Shown here: positions 1-5,741 of the stretch, one piece after another
Position numbering within the stretch: position 1 is the first letter of the stretch
Layout: every line of letters starts with the position of its first letter
Assembly (NCBI GenBank): GCA_027316975.1
Contig: DAHVFL010000172.1
Span: 1 to 9,083, forward strand
DNA from: Chloroflexota bacterium
Lineage (GTDB): Bacteria > Chloroflexota > Ktedonobacteria > Ktedonobacterales > Ktedonobacteraceae
Reading direction: 5' to 3'
Length of the DNA stretch: 9,083 bases
Program-made: the position numbers and the translations under genes
Notes under the pieces: generated by a model
What the model was told of the DNA's origin: nothing
What the model saw: only the letters and a program-made list of their open reading frames with translations
Databases searched by the model: none

Positions 1-708
1 GGGTTGGGGGTCGCGTCCGGCCTGCTCTGCAAGACGCAGGACGTTGTCGAAGCCGGTGCGTAGTTGGGTGGGGGTGATTTCCACGTAGTAGGGGAACCAG
101 GCGTCGCCGTACCTGGCGGTGCGCTTCTGGGCGGCGCTGCCTTCGCCTCCGATCCAGATGGGGGTGCGCGGCTGTTGCAGGGGTTTGGGATAGAAGGCCA
201 GGTCGCGCAGGTGGTAGTACTGGCCCTCGTAGGTGATGTGTTCTTGCGACCAGAGACGCTCTACTACTTCCAGTTGTTCGTCGGTGATGCGACCTCGTTC
301 CTTGAATGGCACGTTCAGGGCGGCGAACTCTTCTTCCATCCAGCCGACGCCGACGCCCATTATCAGGCGACCGCGCGAGAGTTGTTCGATGGAGGCGGCC
401 ACGCGCGTCCAGTACAGGGGGTGACGATAGGGCAGCACCAGCACGCTGATGCCGAGTGTGATCTTTTCGGTGCAGCCTGCCAGGAAAGCCAGGCAGGTGA
501 ACGAGTCCAGGAAGGGCCGGTCAGGAGGGACGATGAACTCGTGGTTTTCGCTATAGGGATACGATGTTGCGATCTCCCAGGGCGTGACGACGCGGTCAGC
601 CGACCAGATGGCGTCGAAGCCCTGCTTTTCCGCGCTTTGCGCTGCTGTTATCAGGGTATCGGGGCCGGTGGCACGGCCAGAGATGGGCAGAAATACGCCA
701 AGTTCCAT
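1..708 (-). CDS. LLM-class flavin/F420-dependent oxidoreductase (3' end beyond window)
   Basis: Luciferase-like monooxygenase (LLM) family enzyme, a TIM-barrel oxidoreductase that uses F420 or FMN; the substrate cannot be told from sequence. The visible 236 residues start MELGVFLPISG, followed by GFDAIWSADRVV near residue 34. A strand and turn typical of the family, KITLGISVLVLPYRHP, lies at 82-97, then SRGRLIMGVGVGWMEEEF at 111-128 and PRTPIWIGGEG at 180-190. These match the usual order of F420-dependent LLM proteins. Family members are commonly about 280-300 residues, so roughly the last fifth lies beyond position 1. The ATG at 708 is chosen because GGGAGG sits about 6 nt upstream. The gene begins 15 nt after the ruvA stop on the same strand, so it is probably co-transcribed with ruvA. 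The cofactor (F420 or FMN) is inferred from overall similarity. Confidence 0.9.
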   Translation of the reverse strand, partial: MELGVFLPISGRATGPDTLITAAQSAEKQGFDAIWSADRVVTPWEIATSYPYSENHEFIVPPDRPFLDSFTCLAFLAGCTEKITLGISVLVLPYRHPLYWTRVAASIEQLSRGRLIMGVGVGWMEEEFAALNVPFKERGRITDEQLEVVERLWSQEHITYEGQYYHLRDLAFYPKPLQQPRTPIWIGGEGSAAQKRTARYGDAWFPYYVEITPTQLRTGFDNVLRLAEQAGRDPQP

Positions 709-723
709 CGTTTTCCTCCCTGT

Positions 724-1317
724 TTATTCACGGGCAAAGGAGCGCAAGGCAAAGGTGATTTGCTCTTCGAGTGTCATTGGTCGATCTTGTGGAATTCTGG
801 CGAGCGCGGCCTGGGCTTCGGCAGCCGAGTATCCCAGGCCCATGAGGGCTTCCAGTACTTCGGTCTGTAGTTTGCCGGATGGCGTACCTGATGCCGCGCC
901 CCCTGTAGCTGCCAGCGCTGGAAGCTTTCCCTTTAGCTCGAACACTAACTTGCCTGCAAGCTTTTTACCAACGCCCGGAGCCAGCGATAAGCGGGTAATG
1001 TCCTCGTCCGCGATGGCGCGATAGAACGTGCTGGCGTCCATGGTGGAGAGCAGGGCTAAAGCAATCTTTGGCCCGACCCCGCTGATCGTTATCAATTGCT
1101 CAAAGGCGTCCCGTTCTTCCGCGCTGGCAAAGCCAAAAAGGGCCATGCCATCCTCGCGCACCTGAAAATGGGTGTGGAGTGTGACTTCCGCGCCCACTTC
1201 GCCGAGGTGGCTTAAGGTGGAAGAGGGGGTAAAAATGCGCAGGCTGAAGCCGCCAACGCGAATAATCGCGTGATCCGCTCGCCGCGCCTCTAGTACGCCG
1301 TGAATGCTGGCAATCAT
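724..1317 (-). CDS. ruvA: Holliday junction branch migration protein RuvA
   Basis: RuvA tetramers bind four-way DNA junctions and load the RuvB motor for branch migration in recombination and repair. The protein is 197 residues (E. coli RuvA is 203). The N-terminal OB-fold starts MIASIHGVLEA and contains the acidic pin pair E55-D56 in HFQVREDGMALFGF, at the same residue numbers as in E. coli. Two helix-hairpin-helix motifs follow: SGVGPKIALALLS (79-91) and APGVGKKLAGKL (113-124). An Ala/Gly/Thr-rich linker near 135-150 leads to the RuvB-contacting C-terminal domain (EVLEALMGLGYSAAEAQAAL). The ATG at 1317 has GGGAAGG upstream at SD distance. RuvB is not encoded in the window; an oxidoreductase gene follows instead. 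Transcription diverges from menA. Confidence 0.97.
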   Translation of the reverse strand: MIASIHGVLEARRADHAIIRVGGFSLRIFTPSSTLSHLGEVGAEVTLHTHFQVREDGMALFGFASAEERDAFEQLITISGVGPKIALALLSTMDASTFYRAIADEDITRLSLAPGVGKKLAGKLVFELKGKLPALAATGGAASGTPSGKLQTEVLEALMGLGYSAAEAQAALARIPQDRPMTLEEQITFALRSFARE

Positions 1318-1370
1318 GATTCTGCCTTCCCTCTGTTATAGATTACCATTTAGCATGAAATTGCGCATCA

Positions 1371-1376
1371 ATTATA
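1371..1376 (-). promoter_or_regulatory. candidate -10 box for ruvA
   Basis: The minus strand reads a perfect TATAAT here, 53 nt upstream of the ruvA ATG. No good -35 hexamer is seen 16-18 nt further upstream (GTGCGT at the 17-nt spacing), so the call rests on the -10 alone. Confidence 0.4.
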
Positions 1377-1400
1377 GGAGATTTGGCTACACTACGCACG

Positions 1401-1448
1401 CCCATTACCGGCTGACTGGCTCATAAAGTCAACGTAGCCGGTAGTGGG
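1401..1448. repeat. 13-bp-arm inverted repeat between divergent ruvA and menA
   Basis: CCCATTACCGGCT (1401-1413) is complementary to AGCCGGTAGTGGG (1436-1448), with one G-T wobble in 13 pairs. The 22-nt loop holds a further 4-bp stem, GACT (1414-1417) with AGTC (1427-1430). There is no T-run, and it lies between divergent promoters, so it is not a terminator. It could be a regulator site shared by both transcription units or a small palindromic repeat. Nothing in the window favours one over the other. Confidence 0.6.
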
Positions 1449-1489
1449 ACAGACATGTGGAGAGAGTGCATGTATGAATTCAACATGAG

Positions 1490-1523
1490 TTGACGTTTTA
1501 TCGCGGGCGCACTATGTTATATA
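1490..1523 (+). promoter_or_regulatory. menA-menG promoter
   Basis: TTGACG (1490-1495) is followed after 17 nt by TATGTT (1513-1518), a good sigma-70-type pair. An overlapping alternative is an extended -10, TG-T-TATATA (1515-1523), which would not need the -35. Either would start transcription near 1525-1531, leaving a leader of about 20 nt that contains the SD AAGGAAG (1537-1543). Confidence 0.6.
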
Positions 1524-1548
1524 TAGCACATGTGAGAAGGAAGACAAA

Positions 1549-2499
1549 TTGGACGATATTCAAACACACGCAGGAGAGAAAACTTCGCCTGCCGCGTGGA
1601 AAATCTGGATGAAGACGGCGCGGCCTTTTTCGTTGACGGCTGCCGTGAGTCCGGTGCTGGTTGGCACGGCTGTGGCGGCTTATGGTGGCATTTTTTATCC
1701 TGTACGCTTGCTGGCAGCGCTATTGTCGGGCCTGTTTCTACAGGTGGGGGCGAATTTTTTCAACGAGTACTTTGATTACCGCTACGGGCTGGATCATGCT
1801 GAATCGCTGGGTTCCTCAACGGTCATTTTTCGCCACGAGATGACGGCGGCTCAGGTGCTGGCGGGTGGTATTGGCAGCTTTGGCATCGCTGCTGTTTTCG
1901 GATTGTTGCTGATCTTTTTGAGCGGTCCGGCCATCATTTTGTTTGGCCTGGCCGGAATGAGCATAGCCTACTTCTACAGCGCCCGGCCATTCAAATTTGC
2001 TACACGAGGGCTTGGTGATATTCTGGTGTATATTGCAATGGGCTTCTTGATGACGTGGGGGGCGTATTATGCGCAGATTCCGCGCTGGTCGTGGCTGGCT
2101 TTCGCGGCCAGCGTTCCAGTTGGCTTGCTGGTGACAGCGATCCTGAACATGAATAATGTGCGCGATTACCAGGACGACCTGGCGGTGCAAAAGCTGACGC
2201 TGCCTGTGCGCTTCGGCCAGGTTTTCGGCAGGCGTTTCCATGCATTTTTGCTGCTGGGGAGCTATATAGCGGTGACGCTGTTTGTTTTGTTCAGATTGCT
2301 GCCGCTTTATAGCCTGGTTGTCTGGCTGACCTTTCCCCTGGCCTTTAGCAATGTGCGTTCGGTAATGAGGGCGACTGAGCGCAAAGCGTTTGTGATTGGC
2401 ATTAAGCGCACGGCGGCGCTCCATTTTCAATTTGGGGTGATGCTGGCTGCAGGAATTGCCGTGGCGGCGCTATTGAAATCGTTTGGGCATGGTATATAG
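1549..2499 (+). CDS. menA: 1,4-dihydroxy-2-naphthoate prenyltransferase MenA (UbiA family)
   Basis: Integral membrane prenyltransferase of 316 residues that joins a polyprenyl diphosphate tail to 1,4-dihydroxy-2-naphthoate, giving demethylmenaquinone. The first Mg-diphosphate motif is NFFNEYFDYRYGLD (69-82, with N72, D76, D82). The second is NMNNVRDYQDDLAVQKLTL (200-218, with N203, R205, D206, D210, K215), the form typical of MenA. In between lies YFYSARPFKFATRGLGDILVY (141-161), also MenA-like. About eight hydrophobic segments are visible. One departure is that the Gly usually preceding the conserved Lys is Gln (Q214). The start is a TTG, chosen because AAGGAAG precedes it by 5 nt and the protein then begins in the usual soluble N-terminus. 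It forms an operon with menG. The TAG stop is followed in frame by 10 more sense codons (see next entry). Confidence 0.93.
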   Translation: MDDIQTHAGEKTSPAAWKIWMKTARPFSLTAAVSPVLVGTAVAAYGGIFYPVRLLAALLSGLFLQVGANFFNEYFDYRYGLDHAESLGSSTVIFRHEMTAAQVLAGGIGSFGIAAVFGLLLIFLSGPAIILFGLAGMSIAYFYSARPFKFATRGLGDILVYIAMGFLMTWGAYYAQIPRWSWLAFAASVPVGLLVTAILNMNNVRDYQDDLAVQKLTLPVRFGQVFGRRFHAFLLLGSYIAVTLFVLFRLLPLYSLVVWLTFPLAFSNVRSVMRATERKAFVIGIKRTAALHFQFGVMLAAGIAVAALLKSFGHGI

Positions 2500-2532
2500 A
2501 TGGCTGAATGTGAGCCTGGGTTAAAAATATGA
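2500..2532 (+). other. in-frame 10-codon tail or mini-ORF linking menA to menG
   Basis: Directly after the menA TAG (2497-2499), the same frame continues as ATG plus nine codons (MAECEPGLKI) and ends in TGA at 2530-2532. That TGA overlaps the menG ATG (2529-2531) as ATGA. It is either a restart mini-ORF that couples menG translation to menA, or the remnant of a longer MenA C-terminus cut by a nonsense change. The sequence alone cannot separate these. Confidence 0.45.
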
Positions 2533-3272
2533 CTGCTAAGATATCTTTAGAAGAAAAATTCCGTGAGACGGGTGGCAAACGCCCCTATGTGCAGCGCCTT
2601 TTCGGGCGAATTGCGCGTGTCTACGATCCCATGAATCGTTTGATGAGTCTGGGGCTGGACCGGCGATGGCGCGCCTTTGCTGCTCGTTACCTGGCGCTGG
2701 GAACAGGTGAACTGGGACTCGATCTTGGCGCGGGTACGGCTGACCTCTCCATCGCCGTTATACGCCGGTGCGGGCCTGGAACGCGCATGATCGGTCTGGA
2801 TATTACGCCGCAGATGCTAGAAGTGGGACGCACTAAGATTGCGCGACTGGGCCTGCAAGATGCCATCGAACTGCGCGTGGGAGACGCGGAGCATATTGAT
2901 TTGCCGGATAACAGCGTAGATGGCTGCTGCTTAGCGTTTACGGTGCGCAACCTGACCGATATCCGGCAAGGGTTTCGTGAAATGTTGCGCGTGGTGCGGC
3001 CAGGTGGGCGCGTAGTCTGCCTGGAAATCAGCCACCCGCCGGGCAAGATTTTCGGTTCTCTCTTCCATTTCTACTTCTACAAACTGGCCCCCTTATTCGG
3101 TACGATCATCGGCAAAGCGTTTGAGGAATATAACTACCTGCCCAATTCCCTCACAACTTTCCCCGATGCTCCCACACTACAAACCATTATGGAAGAAGTT
3201 GGCTGGCGCGATGCGCGTTTTTACCGGCTCAGCGGGGGCATCGTCGCTGTGCATGTTGGGACGAAGGCGTAG
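2529..3272 (+). CDS. menG: demethylmenaquinone methyltransferase MenG/UbiE
   Basis: SAM-dependent C-methyltransferase of 247 residues that performs the last step of menaquinone synthesis (demethylmenaquinone to menaquinone). The family N-terminal signature is VYDPMNRLMSLGLDRRWR (31-48). SAM motif I is DLGAGTAD (65-72), with the ribose-binding acidic residue D91 in GLDIT. Further family blocks are GDAEHIDLP (118-126), FTVRNLTD (137-144), REMLRVVRPGG (150-160) and a C-terminal SGGIVAVHVGTK. Length is normal for the family. The ubiquinone branch shares UbiE, but the MenA partner makes the menaquinone role the better reading. There is no good SD directly before the ATG; its start overlaps the TGA of the in-frame tail after menA, suggesting translational coupling. 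It converges with ruvC 7 nt downstream, with no terminator between them. Confidence 0.96.
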   Translation: MTAKISLEEKFRETGGKRPYVQRLFGRIARVYDPMNRLMSLGLDRRWRAFAARYLALGTGELGLDLGAGTADLSIAVIRRCGPGTRMIGLDITPQMLEVGRTKIARLGLQDAIELRVGDAEHIDLPDNSVDGCCLAFTVRNLTDIRQGFREMLRVVRPGGRVVCLEISHPPGKIFGSLFHFYFYKLAPLFGTIIGKAFEEYNYLPNSLTTFPDAPTLQTIMEEVGWRDARFYRLSGGIVAVHVGTKA

Positions 3273-3279
3273 AAAGGCT

Positions 3280-3828
3280 TCAGGGGACGAGCGAACTGGC
3301 GCTCAGCAATGGTGAGGTGTGCAGGTGGCAGATGGCGACGGCGGCGGCATCCGCGGCATCGTCGGGGCGCGGAATGGCTTTTAGTTTGAGCAGGATGCGC
3401 ACCATCTCGCCAACCTGTTCTTTTTTCGCGCTGCCATAGCCGCTCACAGCCTGTTTGACCTGCATGGGGGTATATTCGGCGATGGAGAGTCCTCCGTTTG
3501 CCAGCGCCAGCATTGCGACCCCGCGCGCCTGCCCGACCGTTAAGGCGGTGCGGGCGTTTTTGGCAAAAAAGAGTTCTTCCATCGCTGCTTCGCCGGGGTG
3601 ATAGGTGGCGATGATCTCGCTCAGGCGCGTGTAGATCTCCTGCAACCGTTGAGGGAGCGGCATGTGCGCGGGTGTGGTGATGACATCACAAACGATCATG
3701 CTCAGTTCGCTGCCCTGCGCGGCTACAATGGCGTACCCGACGATGGCGGTACCCGGGTCAATGCCCAGGGCAATACGGGTGGCGGGCCGGGTAGCGCGCC
3801 GGTTGCCTGGTTCGGGCAGCATATCCAT
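3280..3828 (-). CDS. ruvC: Holliday junction resolvase RuvC
   Basis: Dimeric endonuclease of 182 residues (E. coli 173) that cuts four-way junctions symmetrically. It has an RNase-H-like fold with all four acidic active-site residues: D24 in IALGIDPGTAIVGYA, E84 in AAMEELFFAKN, and D157 and D160 in PRPDDAADAAAVA. The conserved TALTVGQARGVAMLA (94-108) and QAVSGYGSAKKEQV (126-139) are present. It begins 5 nt after the yebC stop and is surely in the same transcript. Two starts are possible: ATG at 3828 (AGGA 8 nt upstream) or the third codon, ATG at 3822 (AGGGAG 7 nt upstream). They differ by two residues. About 15 extra N-terminal residues precede the core compared with E. coli. Confidence 0.97.
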   Translation of the reverse strand: MDMLPEPGNRRATRPATRIALGIDPGTAIVGYAIVAAQGSELSMIVCDVITTPAHMPLPQRLQEIYTRLSEIIATYHPGEAAMEELFFAKNARTALTVGQARGVAMLALANGGLSIAEYTPMQVKQAVSGYGSAKKEQVGEMVRILLKLKAIPRPDDAADAAAVAICHLHTSPLLSASSLVP

Positions 3829-3833
3829 GCTCC

Positions 3834-4598
3834 CTATCCTTCAAACGAAGCGGCAAACTCTTCCGGGATGTCTGCGTTGGTATACACGTTCTGCACGTCA
3901 TCCAGGTCTTCCAGCTTCTCGACCAGGCGCATGACCTGGTAAGCAACCTTCTCTTCGGTCAGCGTGATTCTAGATTTGGGCGTCAACGTGCTTTCCGCTT
4001 TCAGGACGGTGTATTTGCGGACTTCTAAGGCCTGGCGCACTTTTTCGACATCGGATGGGTCGGTATAGATAATGAGGGTTTTGTCATCGGGTCCGACGGG
4101 TTCTACGTCGTCCGCGCCCATGTCGATGGCTTCGAGGGAGAGTTCGTCGGGGTCGTGTCCCTTGAGTTCCACTTCGATGATGCCTTTGTTCTCAAAAAGC
4201 CAGTCAACACTGCCGTTTTCGCCCATATTCCCGGCGTTGCGGTGAAAGGCGTTGCGCACTTCGGCGACGGTGCGGTTGCGGTTCTCGGTGAGGGTTTGCA
4301 CCAGCATGGCGGTGCCGCCTGGCCCGTAACCCTCGTAGGTGATTTCTTCCAATTGCATTCCTTCGCCGCCGCCCAGAGCGCGTTTGATGGTGCGTTCGAT
4401 GTTATCCATTGGCATGTTGGCATCGCGCGCGTGCTGCACCGCCATACGCAGGCGGAAGTTGGCGTTGGGGTCGCCGCCGCCGCCTTCGCGCACTGCGACC
4501 ACAATTTCGCGTCCCAACCGTGTGAAAAGTTGTCCTCTGCGCGCGTCGTTCACTCCTTTGGAACGACGAATCTGTGCCCATTTAGAATGACCTGACAT
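3834..4598 (-). CDS. yebC: YebC/PmpR family protein
   Basis: Full-length YebC-family protein of 254 residues. It begins with the nearly invariant MSGHSKWAQIRRSKGVNDARRGQLFTRLGREI-type N-terminus, followed by a Gly-rich turn and RMAVQHARDANMPMDNIERTI. The middle domain contains EGYGPGGTAMLVQTLTENRNRT and AFHRNAGNMGENGSVDWLFE. The C-terminal domain ends FAASFEG. The family was long annotated as a transcriptional regulator (PmpR), while newer work on several homologues points to a ribosome role at difficult peptide sequences. This sequence does not decide between them. AGGAG lies 7 nt before the ATG. It heads a yebC-ruvC transcript, a common arrangement. Confidence 0.96.
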   Translation of the reverse strand: MSGHSKWAQIRRSKGVNDARRGQLFTRLGREIVVAVREGGGGDPNANFRLRMAVQHARDANMPMDNIERTIKRALGGGEGMQLEEITYEGYGPGGTAMLVQTLTENRNRTVAEVRNAFHRNAGNMGENGSVDWLFENKGIIEVELKGHDPDELSLEAIDMGADDVEPVGPDDKTLIIYTDPSDVEKVRQALEVRKYTVLKAESTLTPKSRITLTEEKVAYQVMRLVEKLEDLDDVQNVYTNADIPEEFAASFEG

Positions 4599-4649
4599 AG
4601 TATTACTCCTGTTTCATCTTCAAGCTGCACCCGTTACGAGAAAATAGAT

Positions 4650-4671
4650 ATGCGCGCATGTCATGCGCATG
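4650..4671. repeat. two adjacent 10-bp palindromes in the yebC leader
   Basis: ATGCGCGCAT (4650-4659) and CATGCGCATG (4662-4671) are each perfectly self-complementary, share the ATGCGC motif, and are centred 12 bp apart. They lie between the predicted yebC -10 and its ATG. The spacing and symmetry resemble a tandem operator for a dimeric regulator, but no binding protein is suggested by the sequence. Confidence 0.45.
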
Positions 4672-4691
4672 TGAAAATTATCGTTGATTGC

Positions 4692-4721
4692 ATTTTAACA
4701 TGAAGAAGCGTTGACCGTCGA
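4692..4721 (-). promoter_or_regulatory. candidate promoter of yebC-ruvC
   Basis: On the minus strand TCGACG (4716-4721) lies 18 nt before TAAAAT (4692-4697). Transcription would start near 4685, giving a leader of about 87 nt. The -35 matches the consensus at 4 of 6 positions. Confidence 0.45.
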
Positions 4722-4739
4722 GGGGTAATTCTGCGAGAA

Positions 4740-4832
4740 GCCAGGGCGACCGCGAGGGTCGCCCGTACAATACTACGAAAGCGGCTTGTGAAGTCGGTGT
4801 ATGGTAGGGGCGACCCTCGCGGTCGCCCTGGC
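4740..4832. repeat. palindromic repeat element A (25-bp perfect arms)
   Basis: The arms at 4740-4764 and 4808-4832 are perfect 25-bp inverted repeats around a 43-nt loop. Each arm is itself a hairpin: GGGCGACC, a 5-nt loop, GGTCGCCC. The right part (4778-4829) matches 45 of 52 bases of element B (8088-8139). The left loop part (4761-4778) matches 16 of 18 bases of element C (8753-8770). It starts right after the hydrolase stop and ends just upstream of the yebC promoter. This is a REP/MITE-like non-coding repeat. It may also end or attenuate hydrolase transcription, but no T-run follows it. Confidence 0.85.
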
Positions 4833-4841
4833 TCCGGCTTC

Positions 4842-5561
4842 TTATGCCAACCATTCATCGATGGCATGGTTGACCAGTAGAGGCTGTTCGCACATGACAT
4901 AATGACCGGCATCGGAGATAAGACGCAGGCTTGACCCGGAGATATGCTCATGCAGGTACTGGCTGTACTTGACGGGCGTCAGGCGATCCTCAGTGCCGCA
5001 GATAATGAGGGTGGGCAGGTGAATTTCCGAGAGCCGCGCCATGCAATCGAAGACGTTGCAGGCGGCCAGGTCGCGATGCAGCATATATGGCGTGGGTTTG
5101 ACCTGTTCCTCTAGCATGTCGTCAACCATAGTCTCAGCGTGGGCGGGGGCGAATGCGAGGCCCTTTAACTGGCGCGTGGCAGCTTCGGGCGCGCTGCGGG
5201 TCGCTTCGAGCAGGTCGGGATGCACACGCAGGCGCGCGCCAGTGCCAATTAAAATCAATCCGCCCAATTCGTCGCCATATTCCAGAGCTAACATCAGCGC
5301 TACGGCTCCACCGAGCGAATGTCCGGCGATAACGGGGCGTTGCAGACCGAGTTCGTTCCAGATACTATCATGCGCGGCCCTGGTGTAGTCCAGTACGCTT
5401 GCCTCTGGCGGCAGGGTATCGGCTCGTTGTCCATGTCCCGGTAGATCAATGGCGAAGGCGCGTTCGGGGTCAAAATAGTCCACCTGGGGACGCCAGACGC
5501 GCCCCGTGTCGCCGGAACCGTGAATGAATACAAGTGGTTTATTGCGCAAGTGATTATGCAT
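4842..5561 (-). CDS. alpha/beta-fold hydrolase
   Basis: Soluble alpha/beta hydrolase of 239 residues with no signal peptide. The oxyanion-hole HGSG is at 14-17, FAIDLPGHGQRA at 36-47, the nucleophile elbow GHSLGG at 80-85 (S82), the acid D192 in CGTEDRLTP, and the base H220 in DAGHYVMCEQP. The catalytic triad is complete. A helical cap lies at about 115-175. The substrate is unknown; family members include esterases, lipases, C-C hydrolases and haloperoxidase-like enzymes. MenH was considered because of menA-menG nearby, but the gene is separate, on the other strand, and lacks anything MenH-specific. The ATG at 5561 is the only start before an upstream in-frame TAA. Its SD is weak, with AGAGG about 13 nt away. 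The stop abuts element A. Confidence 0.92.
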   Translation of the reverse strand: MHNHLRNKPLVFIHGSGDTGRVWRPQVDYFDPERAFAIDLPGHGQRADTLPPEASVLDYTRAAHDSIWNELGLQRPVIAGHSLGGAVALMLALEYGDELGGLILIGTGARLRVHPDLLEATRSAPEAATRQLKGLAFAPAHAETMVDDMLEEQVKPTPYMLHRDLAACNVFDCMARLSEIHLPTLIICGTEDRLTPVKYSQYLHEHISGSSLRLISDAGHYVMCEQPLLVNHAIDEWLA

Positions 5562-5596
5562 GGTTTATTCGCTACCTCTTGCTGAAGTTTGCTGGT

Positions 5597-5609
5597 AAGC
5601 TGTCAGCTT
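5597..5609. promoter_or_regulatory. operator-like palindrome at the hydrolase transcription start
   Basis: AAGCTG-T-CAGCTT is a perfect palindrome with 6-bp half-sites around one central base. It falls just downstream of the predicted start point (about 5611 on the minus strand), a common position for a repressor site. No regulator is recognised. Confidence 0.35.
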
Positions 5610-5617
5610 CGAGTAGC

Positions 5618-5626
5618 ATTATAACA
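5618..5626 (-). promoter_or_regulatory. extended -10 promoter of the alpha/beta hydrolase
   Basis: The minus strand reads TGTTATAAT, a full extended -10 (TG, one base, TATAAT). The position 17 nt upstream reads TTCCTT, a weak -35. Transcription would start near 5611, about 50 nt before the ATG. Confidence 0.6.
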
Positions 5627-5741
5627 CCATCCCTGCCGCGAAGGAATTGTACCAGTTAAGCCAGCTAACAGATATTCCTGTTCCGGTCTTTAAAAACCGT
5701 CAGTATTTCTGGATGCAAAAGGAATATCGAAAGGAAATGGG

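Noticed and set aside
64..870. 268-codon open frame on the plus strand
   Set aside because: It lies opposite the LLM oxidoreductase and the ruvA 3' end, has no family motifs, and its openness comes from GC-rich codon bias of the real genes.
1816..2430. 204-codon open frame on the minus strand within menA
   Set aside because: It is antisense to a clear MenA with both catalytic motifs; the product is Gln/Arg-rich low-complexity sequence with no recognisable domain.
4740..4832. Element A as a rho-independent terminator
   Set aside because: The stem is strong but no T-run follows on either strand, and the same sequence recurs at 8088-8139 between codirectional genes; repeat element is the better call.
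4661..4951. 96-codon minus-strand frame across element A
   Set aside because: It is read out of the palindromic repeat and the hydrolase 3' end in another frame; its Arg-rich, ATLAVALA-containing product is a typical repeat artefact.
4842..5561. Alpha/beta hydrolase as MenH of the menaquinone pathway
   Set aside because: It is not in the men operon, is on the other strand with its own promoter, and only generic hydrolase motifs are visible.
5671..5728. 8-bp inverted repeat GATATTCC/GGAATATC after the kinase stop, with a small inner CGGT/ACCG stem
   Set aside because: The stems are short, the loop is 42 nt, and no T-run follows on the minus strand, so I do not call a terminator.
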